A stretch of 64,000 nucleotides of DNA from an uncultured Mycoplasmatota bacterium (GTDB lineage Bacteria; Bacillota_I; Bacilli_A; RF39; UBA660): NCBI GenBank assembly GCA_900543675.1, contig UQRY01000002.1, positions 1 through 64,000 on the forward strand, given 5' to 3'. A model generated the notes under the pieces. The model ran no database searches and was not told the DNA's origin. It saw only the letters and a program-made list of their open reading frames with translations. Positions 25,906 to 33,452 of this stretch are shown one piece after another. Each line of letters starts with the position of its first letter. Within the stretch, counting starts at the first letter, position 1. The position numbers and the translations under genes are program-made.

Positions 25906-27612
25906 ATGGATAAAGAAAAATTACTATTAATCAAAGAAATCTTGATTTATGCCGACGAGGAGAAAATAAAATTATTACCGGCCGATGTAGTTCCTAAACT
26001 ATTAAAAGAAAGTATCGATATTTTACAGACTTTAAAAAATGATGAGTCTACACATAAACCACTTTACTTAGAATTTGTTGTGAAGGCAGATATCGAGGAT
26101 AAAGAGTTGAAAAAACAATTATTAGAGGAAATCATGGAAATAGGAAAGACTATTCCTTCTTATGATGAAGATAAAACAAAAAATTTTAATCAATATGTTA
26201 CTTCAATTATGAAATTTAATACTCTTGGTCCAACCAAAGAACAACTACTTAGTTGGGCGAAAAAAACAAAAAATAGAGGAAAAGATAGTCAGTCAAGGAT
26301 GAATAAAATCATTGATGAATTCCAGACACATGAATTTTCTAATCAGGAAATTTTATCCGTGTGTCAGTCCTATCTTTCTAGTGATGTTGGTATAACCGAT
26401 GCTGACATAACTTTACTCAATATTCATTTTATTTTAAGTAATGAAGATATATATCAGTGGCTAAAAGAAAAAGAAATTTCTCGCGAAAATTTCTTGAAAT
26501 ACTTATCTTGGGCGATGGAAAAAAGTGAAATTGCCTCTTTACTAGATGAAGATAAATTCTTTTCGCTAGAGATTAATGCCGAAGAGGTTGATCAACTACT
26601 AACAAAAATGAAAAACCAGAAATCACCAAATTTAGATTTAGAAGAAATATTACTAAACGACAATTTTCAAAGTTTAGTATGCTGTCAAAATATCAATATA
26701 TCTTCTTTCCTTGAATTTCTTCAAGAGATAGAAGAAAAAGAGGATCATTTGTCCTTAGAAGTGTTTAATGCGCTTATTTCAGAATATTGGAATGAAATTT
26801 ATGAAGAAACAAACTTACACGATAACTCTTGGCCAATCATTGAACTAAGTCAAAAACTTGCCTCTATAATTAGAAAAGTACCAGAAAAGTATCCAGAGAA
26901 CTTAATCACTATAATAGACGACGAAAATTTCGTCCAATTATTGGGACGAGAGGAAGACCTAAAGAACAGTCAAACTCAACTCATCCATTTATGTGAATTT
27001 TTATCTCAACAGGATGAAATGAATCTCGATCTTCTGATAAAAATTTTAGAATATAGTAATATTTCGGGAAGTATGAATTCTATCTCTGATCTTATTTCCT
27101 TCTTCAAACAATTCGTACAACTGGATTATTCCCTTATAGAGTCACTTCATCAATCGATAACCAGTTCAAATGTAAAGTACATTTCTTATAATAATGAACA
27201 AATTTATCAAGTGTATCCTTATCTAATAGGAAAGTTATCTGATCCTGTAACTAAATTAGAAGAGAAGCAACTAGAAACGGCTCTTTCTGTTTTAGATCAT
27301 GCAAAGTATGGAGAAACTGATACGTTAAACATCTATCGTGGAGTTATCGATCTTATTTTCGAAACAAGATACAACTGGCAACGCCAAAATATTATTGATG
27401 TTGCGTCAGAAGATTATCCATCGAATTTAAATAAAGATGCTTATTTAAGTACTATCTTCTATATGTCTAAAATGAAAGAAAGAGATGAAAAAGAAATTCC
27501 ACCAGAATTTTTTGCTCCTTCATACGAGCTTTACCAAAAACAAATCGATGAAGTGGATAACTTGTTAAAACGATTGGAACAAAATAATCCTAAAATATTA
27601 CAGAAAAAATAG
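25906..27612 (+). CDS. Array paralogue 3: unknown 568-residue helical protein
   Basis: A third member of the family. EKLLLIKEILIYADEEKI and LPADVVPKLLKES form the N-terminal landmark. ISRENFLKYLSWAMEKSEIA and FLEFLQEIEEKEDHLSLEVF form the central one. IDLIFETRYNWQRQNIIDVA then YLSTIFYMSKMKERDEKEIP form the C-terminal signature. The WQRxN core is kept in paralogues 1-3, so it probably marks a binding surface. No membrane segment, nucleotide-binding loop or metal motif is visible. It lies 11 bases before paralogue 4. Confidence 0.82.
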   Translation: MDKEKLLLIKEILIYADEEKIKLLPADVVPKLLKESIDILQTLKNDESTHKPLYLEFVVKADIEDKELKKQLLEEIMEIGKTIPSYDEDKTKNFNQYVTSIMKFNTLGPTKEQLLSWAKKTKNRGKDSQSRMNKIIDEFQTHEFSNQEILSVCQSYLSSDVGITDADITLLNIHFILSNEDIYQWLKEKEISRENFLKYLSWAMEKSEIASLLDEDKFFSLEINAEEVDQLLTKMKNQKSPNLDLEEILLNDNFQSLVCCQNINISSFLEFLQEIEEKEDHLSLEVFNALISEYWNEIYEETNLHDNSWPIIELSQKLASIIRKVPEKYPENLITIIDDENFVQLLGREEDLKNSQTQLIHLCEFLSQQDEMNLDLLIKILEYSNISGSMNSISDLISFFKQFVQLDYSLIESLHQSITSSNVKYISYNNEQIYQVYPYLIGKLSDPVTKLEEKQLETALSVLDHAKYGETDTLNIYRGVIDLIFETRYNWQRQNIIDVASEDYPSNLNKDAYLSTIFYMSKMKERDEKEIPPEFFAPSYELYQKQIDEVDNLLKRLEQNNPKILQKK

Positions 27613-27623
27613 GAGATAAAAAC

Positions 27624-29327
27624 ATGAATATAGAAAAATTAAATAGTATAAAAGAAATTCTGATTAAGATGGAAGAATATCAAGTAGAACTAATTAATCC
27701 TGAAGAATCTTTTCAAAAATTATTAAATGAAGAAGAAGAAACTTTACAGTTATTAGCAGAATTACCGCTTCTTCCTAATCAAGAAGCCAAAGAATTATAT
27801 GAATTTTATCTATCTTTAAATAATACTAGGCATAAATATAGAATATTACGTTATTTACTAAAAGATGAAACTAATCCTAAGAATTCGTTAAATGTAAATG
27901 TACTTGATGCCTTTTATCGCTTAAATCCAAGTGAAAAAAATCTATTTGGATTTATAAAAAATATGGAACAAGTACCTGGAGTAGAAGAGAATTTTTTATT
28001 TATCACCTCGTATTTTCAAAAGGGACTAGGGGGATTTTCTAAACTAAGTAATCAGGAACTTCTTACTTTTCTAAAACCTTTTTATATAGACCGCCGGAGT
28101 TTTCTTTCAGGGTGGAGATTAAAAGAAGTGGCTGAATATTTAAGTAAACTACAGGAAGAGAACAAGTTATTGACTAAGCAATATCTAACACAAGAAGAAA
28201 TGTTAGAGTTATTATCCAAAAGTATAGATAATACCAATATTATTTCTATTTTATCGTCTTCTAGTTTACTCAATATGTTAGAAAATAAACAGATAACACG
28301 AAAAGAGTATCAAACGATAATTCAACTGATTCTAAAAGAAAAAGAGGATTATCAATCTGTGAAAATAACGGGATTCTTCACAGAGCCTAATTTAGAACGA
28401 TTGATTACGGCATCTAATCTCTCAATGGAAGAAGTAATTCGTTTTGTTCAAGAACGTCAAAAATATCCGCTTAAAGAGAATATAGTAGCGTTAAGGATGT
28501 TTGAACAATTACTTTCTGATGAATGGTGTGACTATTGTTTAGCTACTCATGAAAATCCACTTGTCTTAAGTCAAAAATTCGCTAGCTGGTTACAGATGCC
28601 TGCAGAATACTCTGGAAGTTTTATTAGTCATTTAGATAACCACAAAACCGACATCATTAGAATTCTAGAAAATGGGAAGAACCAACAAGAAAATTTTCAA
28701 GAAATGGAAGAACTAATTAACTTTATTAAAAATCTTCTTCCATATACGAGGATAATGACACTAAATTTGTTGGATAAAACCTGTCTTTCTTCTGTTACTT
28801 CTTTTCAAGAAGCCTTAACGAAGTTAAAACCATTAGAAGATAAGAGAGTAGATTTACCGTTATTAAATACAGTATCCTCATTAATCGATAATGACTGTTT
28901 TGAAGAAATGATAGCCACTAATCCAGATAGAAAAGAAGTTCTTTCCTACTTAGTCATGAAAGAAATCAATACTAATGATCCTTTATATGTAGAAAAATTA
29001 AATACAGTTACTCGTATTTTAACCTCACGTCATTTTCTTTATCATGTGAATCAGGTAGTAGAAAATGAACAATTATTTCAATTGATCAATATGATTTTTA
29101 CTTGTGATAAAGAGTGGCAATTAACGAATCTTTATCAAATATCTACCGAAGAATATAGAGAAATATCTCCAGATACTTATTTACTACTCCTTCATTACAT
29201 GAAAGAAAATCAGTGTCGCGATCAAATAACGGATAAAGACGAGTCTATATATAGAAAGTATATTCGTCAAATTGATACGATGATAGAAAGTAAAAACAAT
29301 AAAGTATATAAGAAAAGGAAAAAATAA
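27624..29327 (+). CDS. Array paralogue 4: most divergent 567-residue helical protein
   Basis: The fourth and most diverged member. EKLNSIKEILIKMEEYQVEL opens it, but the LPxDVV element is replaced by INPEESFQKLL. The C-terminal signature is altered to INMIFTCDKEWQLTNLYQIS, then YLLLLHYMKENQCRDQ, so the Arg of WQR is lost. A run of basic residues closes the protein. It is probably an older duplication than paralogues 2 and 3. An A/U-rich hairpin terminator follows its stop. Function unknown. Confidence 0.8.
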   Translation: MNIEKLNSIKEILIKMEEYQVELINPEESFQKLLNEEEETLQLLAELPLLPNQEAKELYEFYLSLNNTRHKYRILRYLLKDETNPKNSLNVNVLDAFYRLNPSEKNLFGFIKNMEQVPGVEENFLFITSYFQKGLGGFSKLSNQELLTFLKPFYIDRRSFLSGWRLKEVAEYLSKLQEENKLLTKQYLTQEEMLELLSKSIDNTNIISILSSSSLLNMLENKQITRKEYQTIIQLILKEKEDYQSVKITGFFTEPNLERLITASNLSMEEVIRFVQERQKYPLKENIVALRMFEQLLSDEWCDYCLATHENPLVLSQKFASWLQMPAEYSGSFISHLDNHKTDIIRILENGKNQQENFQEMEELINFIKNLLPYTRIMTLNLLDKTCLSSVTSFQEALTKLKPLEDKRVDLPLLNTVSSLIDNDCFEEMIATNPDRKEVLSYLVMKEINTNDPLYVEKLNTVTRILTSRHFLYHVNQVVENEQLFQLINMIFTCDKEWQLTNLYQISTEEYREISPDTYLLLLHYMKENQCRDQITDKDESIYRKYIRQIDTMIESKNNKVYKKRKK

Positions 29328-29340
29328 CTTTTCTTTTTCT
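29310..29340 (+). terminator. Weak A/U-rich terminator of the paralogue operon
   Basis: AAGAAAAG (29310-29317) pairs with CTTTTCTT (29328-29335), then TTTCTTTG. The stem overlaps the end of the last coding sequence. Confidence 0.5.
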
Positions 29341-29356
29341 TTGTTCTATGATTAAA

Positions 29357-29362
29357 TATAAT
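29357..29362 (+). promoter_or_regulatory. -10 element of a promoter for trhP1-trhP2
   Basis: TATAAT at 29357-29362, 22 bases before the ATG at 29385. The -35 region is only a T-rich tract, so this is a moderate call. It would let trhP1-trhP2 be transcribed apart from the array. Confidence 0.5.
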
Positions 29363-29384
29363 CGAAAGAGGAAGAGGGAATAAT

Positions 29385-30269
29385 ATGCAGTATATCGTCG
29401 TTCCACAAAATAAACAAGAAATAAAAACCTATCAGGAAAAAGGAGTCAATCTCTTTTTATTCGGATTAAAAAATTATAGTGTTCATTACCCAGAATTATC
29501 GCTAGAAGAGATCGAGGAACTTTCTAAGAAAAGTGAGCTTTTTATTGCGATGAATAAAAATATTTTTAATGAAGAATTAGAAGAAGTAGAAAGATTACTA
29601 ATCGAGTTAGAAAAAACAAATATCAAAGGGATTTTCTTCTATGATTTAGCCATCTTAAGTATCGTAAGAAGAAAACAGTTAAACTTAAATCTAGTCTGGA
29701 ATCAAACCCATATGGTAACTAACTACAATACTTGTAATTATTACTTTGAAAAAGGAGTTAAATATGGGTTGGTCGCTAATGAGATTACTCTAGAGGAAAT
29801 CATTGAGATGAAGAAAAAGACGAAGATGCAGTTGATGGTTCAAATCATGGGATACCCGAGTATGTCTCATTCTAGAAGAATGTTAATTTCTAACTATTTT
29901 AAAAGTATGGGAAAAGAGAAACAGAAAAATAGATATACCTTACAAGATCATGCTAACCATGAGAATGATTATTTAATTACAGAAGATAAAACTGGAACTA
30001 GTCTTTTCTTTGGAAAGATCATTAACGGGACTAGAGCTTTGCCTGAATTAATTAGAAATCATCTTGATTATGGACTTCTAGACACTAGTTTTATTTCTAG
30101 GGATACTTCTTTACAAGTACTAGAATTATTTAACGAAATCAAAGAAAAAGTAGAAATAGGAGATAATATCGATTTAGATAACTATCTTGAAAAGACAGCT
30201 TCTTTGATTGGAGATAGTACCAATTTCTTCTATCAAAAAACCATTTACAAAGTGAAGAAAGGGAAGTGA
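29385..30269 (+). CDS. trhP1: U32-family protein, TrhP1 (YrrN) type
   Basis: A peptidase U32-family TIM-barrel-like protein. In Bacillus the YrrN/YrrO pair (TrhP1/TrhP2) makes tRNA wobble 5-hydroxyuridine from prephenate-derived chemistry. At 294 residues it lacks the cysteine-rich Fe-S part found in its partner, as YrrN does. Recognisable family text includes FIAMNKNIFNEEL, NLVWNQTHMVTNYNTCNYYF and LMVQIMGYPSMSHSRR. GAGGAAGAGGG is the ribosome site. Its stop codon overlaps or abuts the trhP2 start. It should act in the same modification pathway as trmR at 21757. Confidence 0.85.
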   Translation: MQYIVVPQNKQEIKTYQEKGVNLFLFGLKNYSVHYPELSLEEIEELSKKSELFIAMNKNIFNEELEEVERLLIELEKTNIKGIFFYDLAILSIVRRKQLNLNLVWNQTHMVTNYNTCNYYFEKGVKYGLVANEITLEEIIEMKKKTKMQLMVQIMGYPSMSHSRRMLISNYFKSMGKEKQKNRYTLQDHANHENDYLITEDKTGTSLFFGKIINGTRALPELIRNHLDYGLLDTSFISRDTSLQVLELFNEIKEKVEIGDNIDLDNYLEKTASLIGDSTNFFYQKTIYKVKKGK

Positions 30270-30274
30270 ACAAC

Positions 30275-31459
30275 ATGAAGAAAATAGAATTGCTTTCTCC
30301 TGCAGGAGATTTAGAACGATTAAAACTTGCCCTTCTATATGGGGCTGATGCGGTCTATATCGGAGGTCAAGAATATAGTCTTCGGGCAAATGCCACCAAT
30401 TTTAGTATCGAAGAAATTAAAGAAGCCTGTACCTTTGCCCATGAAAGAAATAAAAAAGTATATTTAACTGCCAATATTGTTTTCCATAACGAAGATATTA
30501 GTGGAGTTGAAGATTATTTACGACAAGTAGCGAATGCCGGAATCGATGCCTTTATCGTGAGTGATCCGTTTATCATTCAATATATTCGTAAAAACTTCCC
30601 TGATGTAGAAGTTCACGTCAGTACCCAAGGATCAACAACCAATGTTGAAGCCGTTAACTACTGGAAGGGCGAGGGAGTAAAACGAGTCGTACTTGCCCGT
30701 GAACTATCGATGGAAGAGATTCAAACCATTATCGAAAAAACAGGAGTGGATATCGAAGTATTCATTCATGGCGCCATGTGTACCTTCTATAGTGGACGTT
30801 GTACCTTATCAAATTATTTCACGAATCGTGATTCTAATCGTGGGGGCTGTAGTCAAGTATGTCGCTTTGCCTTTGATTTAGAAAGTGAAGATAGTCAAAA
30901 ATTCACAATGGCAACCAAAGACTTAAACTTAGCTGACCAAATAGAAAATATGATTAAAATTGGCGTTACCAGTCTGAAAGTAGAGGGAAGAATGCGTTCT
31001 CACTACTACCTAGCGACCGTAATTTCTTCTTATCGTAAATTAATCGATCTTTGTTACCAAGATAAATTGACCAAGGAAGCTCTAGAAGAAGAAAAGAAAA
31101 TATTAGCCCGTGTTGCGAATCGCGAAACGAGTTCTCATTATTTTACTCATCAAGCGGATGAAACTGATCAATACTATACCGGTAGACAAGAATTATCCAA
31201 TCAAGATTATCTCGCTTATGTGTTAGACTATGATCAAGAAAAACAGATGATTACCATTTCCGAACGTAATTACTTTGAGCCAAATACTTTAGTAGAAATC
31301 TTTATGCCTAGTGGAAAGAGAATTTCCTTTACTATCGATACAATCTATGATCAAGAATTAAATCCACTTGAAAAGGCTTGCCATCCTGAAGAAATTTTAA
31401 AAATAAGAGTTCCTGAAGAAGTAGAGGCAAACTCTATGATGAGAATAAAAGTAAATTAA
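30275..31459 (+). CDS. trhP2: U32-family protein, TrhP2 (YrrO) type
   Basis: Begins with KKIELLSPAGDLERLKLALL and GADAVYIGGQEYSLRANATN, the hallmark of U32 proteins. The signature VFIHGAMCTFYSGRCTLSNY and GGCSQVCRFAF holds the four conserved cysteines (GAMC, SGRC, GGCSQVC) that bind the [4Fe-4S] cluster in TrhP. KVEGRMRSHYYLATVISSYR follows. It is the catalytic partner of TrhP1 in tRNA 5-hydroxyuridine synthesis by homology to YrrO. I take ATG 30275 as the start because MKKIELLSPAGD is the canonical N-terminus; a GTG at 30266 overlapping the trhP1 stop is possible. Confidence 0.92.
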   Translation: MKKIELLSPAGDLERLKLALLYGADAVYIGGQEYSLRANATNFSIEEIKEACTFAHERNKKVYLTANIVFHNEDISGVEDYLRQVANAGIDAFIVSDPFIIQYIRKNFPDVEVHVSTQGSTTNVEAVNYWKGEGVKRVVLARELSMEEIQTIIEKTGVDIEVFIHGAMCTFYSGRCTLSNYFTNRDSNRGGCSQVCRFAFDLESEDSQKFTMATKDLNLADQIENMIKIGVTSLKVEGRMRSHYYLATVISSYRKLIDLCYQDKLTKEALEEEKKILARVANRETSSHYFTHQADETDQYYTGRQELSNQDYLAYVLDYDQEKQMITISERNYFEPNTLVEIFMPSGKRISFTIDTIYDQELNPLEKACHPEEILKIRVPEEVEANSMMRIKVN

Positions 31460-31484
31460 AGAAAAAAATAAGGGAGTGGTCCTA

Positions 31485-32756
31485 ATGAATAGTTCAACAA
31501 TATATTTAGGTAGCAAAGAAAGCGGAAGACGAGAATTTTTAATTATTCAATCCATTTTAAAGTTACATGGTTTCGAGGCAATAGAAGTAAGAGAAGAACA
31601 GGATAGAAGTAGCCCAGAATTAGAAAACCCAACTATTTATTTACCGAAAAGTGATAACCCAAGCCCAGTCTTTTCATTTCCCTATGCCGACTTATCTAAA
31701 AGAAAACAGGTAGAAGATATTTTAGAGAGAAGAATATTCCCCCATAATATGAGTCAAGAAGAAGAAAAATGGTGGCAGAAGCTATGTTCATCCTCAATTT
31801 TTTCCTATTTATATACAATAGATTATCTTTATGCGAATAAATTTCGTCATTATAACGACACATCATTATTAAGAAAGGGAATATATAATACTAGTACTAT
31901 CTTACTGGACCTAGAAACAACTTTAACTGAAGCGAAAAACTTTTCATGGCAACTTTATTATGCCTATTGTTATCTTGTTGAATACGTAAATAGTGGAATG
32001 AAAAGATTAAGAAGTTTTACGTTTCGCGATTATAAAGAAATATTACCATATCTCAACCAAATAGATAGGTTAAGTGCGAAACAAAGAGAGGAAGAAACTA
32101 TTGCTTTATTAAAAGCCAACCTTCTAAATAGCCAATATTATCTCCCGTCAAAAGATGCGTATTCCGCTTATAATGCTCTAAAAGATTCCAACAACGATGC
32201 CATTCGATATACCAGTAATTATATACTAGGTACCTGTAAACAATTATCCCTAGAGCAAAATCATTGGGAACAATTAAGTGAAACAGAAAAAGCAGCAAAA
32301 ATGCATCAAATTGCCATCCCACATTATCTAAAATGTCGAGAAATCCTTCCTCAAAAAGTTCAAATATTGTATAAATTAGCATTCCAAAAAGAAAGAAGAG
32401 AGGGCTATCAAAATTCTAATATATGGTTAGAGGCACGCGAATTATACTCTTTACTCATCTCCATAATAGAAAAAATTCCTGCTAGCGAAAGATATCCCGT
32501 TGAATTCCAATATTTATATCAAAGTTATCGCCGCTTGGAGTATATCGAAGAATTACTAGGAAATAATAAAGAAGCAATTAAATTAATAAATCATGCTGAA
32601 AATTGTTGGCAAGAAGCAGATGACTCCCTTTCCAGTTGGGTATATCAAAAAGAAAATGTCGCTTATCGCATATTAGATAACGAGTATAAAAATAGAGATC
32701 ATTACTATGCGATAGCTAGAAAAAGAGTTAAAAGTAAAGAATATCGTCCGTATTAG
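31485..32756 (+). CDS. Unknown TPR-like helical protein
   Basis: No specific family is recognised. The first ~75 residues look like a small alpha/beta domain (STIYLGSKESGRREFLIIQS, PTIYLPKSDNP), possibly TIR- or receiver-like in size but without diagnostic motifs. Residues about 100-400 are helical repeats with TPR-like spacing, including MHQIAIPHYLKCREILPQKV and YQSYRRLEYIEELLGNNKEA. It is cytosolic. ATG 31485 follows AGGGAGTGG. It lies 25 bases after trhP2 and may be co-transcribed. Its 3' end overlaps the convergent TetR gene by 29 bases. Confidence 0.7.
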   Translation: MNSSTIYLGSKESGRREFLIIQSILKLHGFEAIEVREEQDRSSPELENPTIYLPKSDNPSPVFSFPYADLSKRKQVEDILERRIFPHNMSQEEEKWWQKLCSSSIFSYLYTIDYLYANKFRHYNDTSLLRKGIYNTSTILLDLETTLTEAKNFSWQLYYAYCYLVEYVNSGMKRLRSFTFRDYKEILPYLNQIDRLSAKQREEETIALLKANLLNSQYYLPSKDAYSAYNALKDSNNDAIRYTSNYILGTCKQLSLEQNHWEQLSETEKAAKMHQIAIPHYLKCREILPQKVQILYKLAFQKERREGYQNSNIWLEARELYSLLISIIEKIPASERYPVEFQYLYQSYRRLEYIEELLGNNKEAIKLINHAENCWQEADDSLSSWVYQKENVAYRILDNEYKNRDHYYAIARKRVKSKEYRPY

Positions 32757-33291
32757 TAATTATTTTCCGTAAATAACCACTGATTTCTTCTTCGCTTTCC
32801 TTCATACCTCTTAAAAACCATTCATTGATTACCGCAAATACACCACTAACATAATAACTAGAAATATAGAAACTAGGAATATCCACTTGACCTAGTCTCT
32901 TTTCTACATCTTCGATAAACATATCATAAAGTAGATCAGTACAGATTGTATTTCCTTCACTAGAGAGAATCGACCGGTAAAACTGTTGATTCTTTTTGAT
33001 ATTAGACATGTAAATTTTAGCCAAGTTACAATAATAATCCAGTAAATTATCTTCAGAAGAAGTGTCCAATTTTGTTAACATTTCTTTCTGAATGAGAGTA
33101 ATCGTATATTTTAATAAATCATATTTATCCGTAAAATGATGATAAAAAGTCGTCTTATGAACGAGAGCTTCTTCGCAGATTTCATTTAATCTAATCTCCG
33201 CAAATGGCTTTTCCTGTAGTAGTTTGATTAATGCCTCTGCTAGTAATTTATACGTCTTCTGAATCCGTAAATCTTTCTTCTCTTTCATCAT
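32728..33291 (-). CDS. TetR/AcrR-family regulator
   Basis: A TetR-type repressor of 187 residues. The N-terminal HTH is clear: TYKLLAEALIKLLQEKPFAE, LNEICEEALVHKTTFYHHF, with the family FYxHF end. The C-terminal ligand/dimer domain is divergent. It is transcribed away from the MMPL transporter at 33453 across a 161-bp region, the usual layout for a repressor controlling an exporter. GAGGTG is its ribosome site. Its 3' end overlaps the convergent gene by 29 bases. The effector is unknown. Confidence 0.9.
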   Translation of the reverse strand: MMKEKKDLRIQKTYKLLAEALIKLLQEKPFAEIRLNEICEEALVHKTTFYHHFTDKYDLLKYTITLIQKEMLTKLDTSSEDNLLDYYCNLAKIYMSNIKKNQQFYRSILSSEGNTICTDLLYDMFIEDVEKRLGQVDIPSFYISSYYVSGVFAVINEWFLRGMKESEEEISGYLRKIITNTDDILYF

Positions 33292-33452
33292 AACAACACC
33301 TCGAATAGTATTATTATATACAAAAATATACTAAAGTAGAATAACTAAAAATAATACTTTTTATGAAAAAAGTAGAGTAATTAGAAAAAATACAAAAAAA
33401 GTAAGTGCTTTTTCTTGGGAAAAAGCGATAATCTAATACTGGAAGGTGAAAT
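33292..33452. promoter_or_regulatory. Divergent control region between the TetR gene and the MMPL transporter
   Basis: A/T-rich. AGTATTATT (33308-33316) and AATAATACT (33350-33358) are perfect inverted 9-mers, a possible TetR operator pair. GCTTTTTC (33407-33414) / GAAAAAGC (33419-33426) is a perfect 8-bp hairpin in the likely leader of the transporter. It has no following T run, so it is more likely an operator or leader structure than a terminator. Confidence 0.5.
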
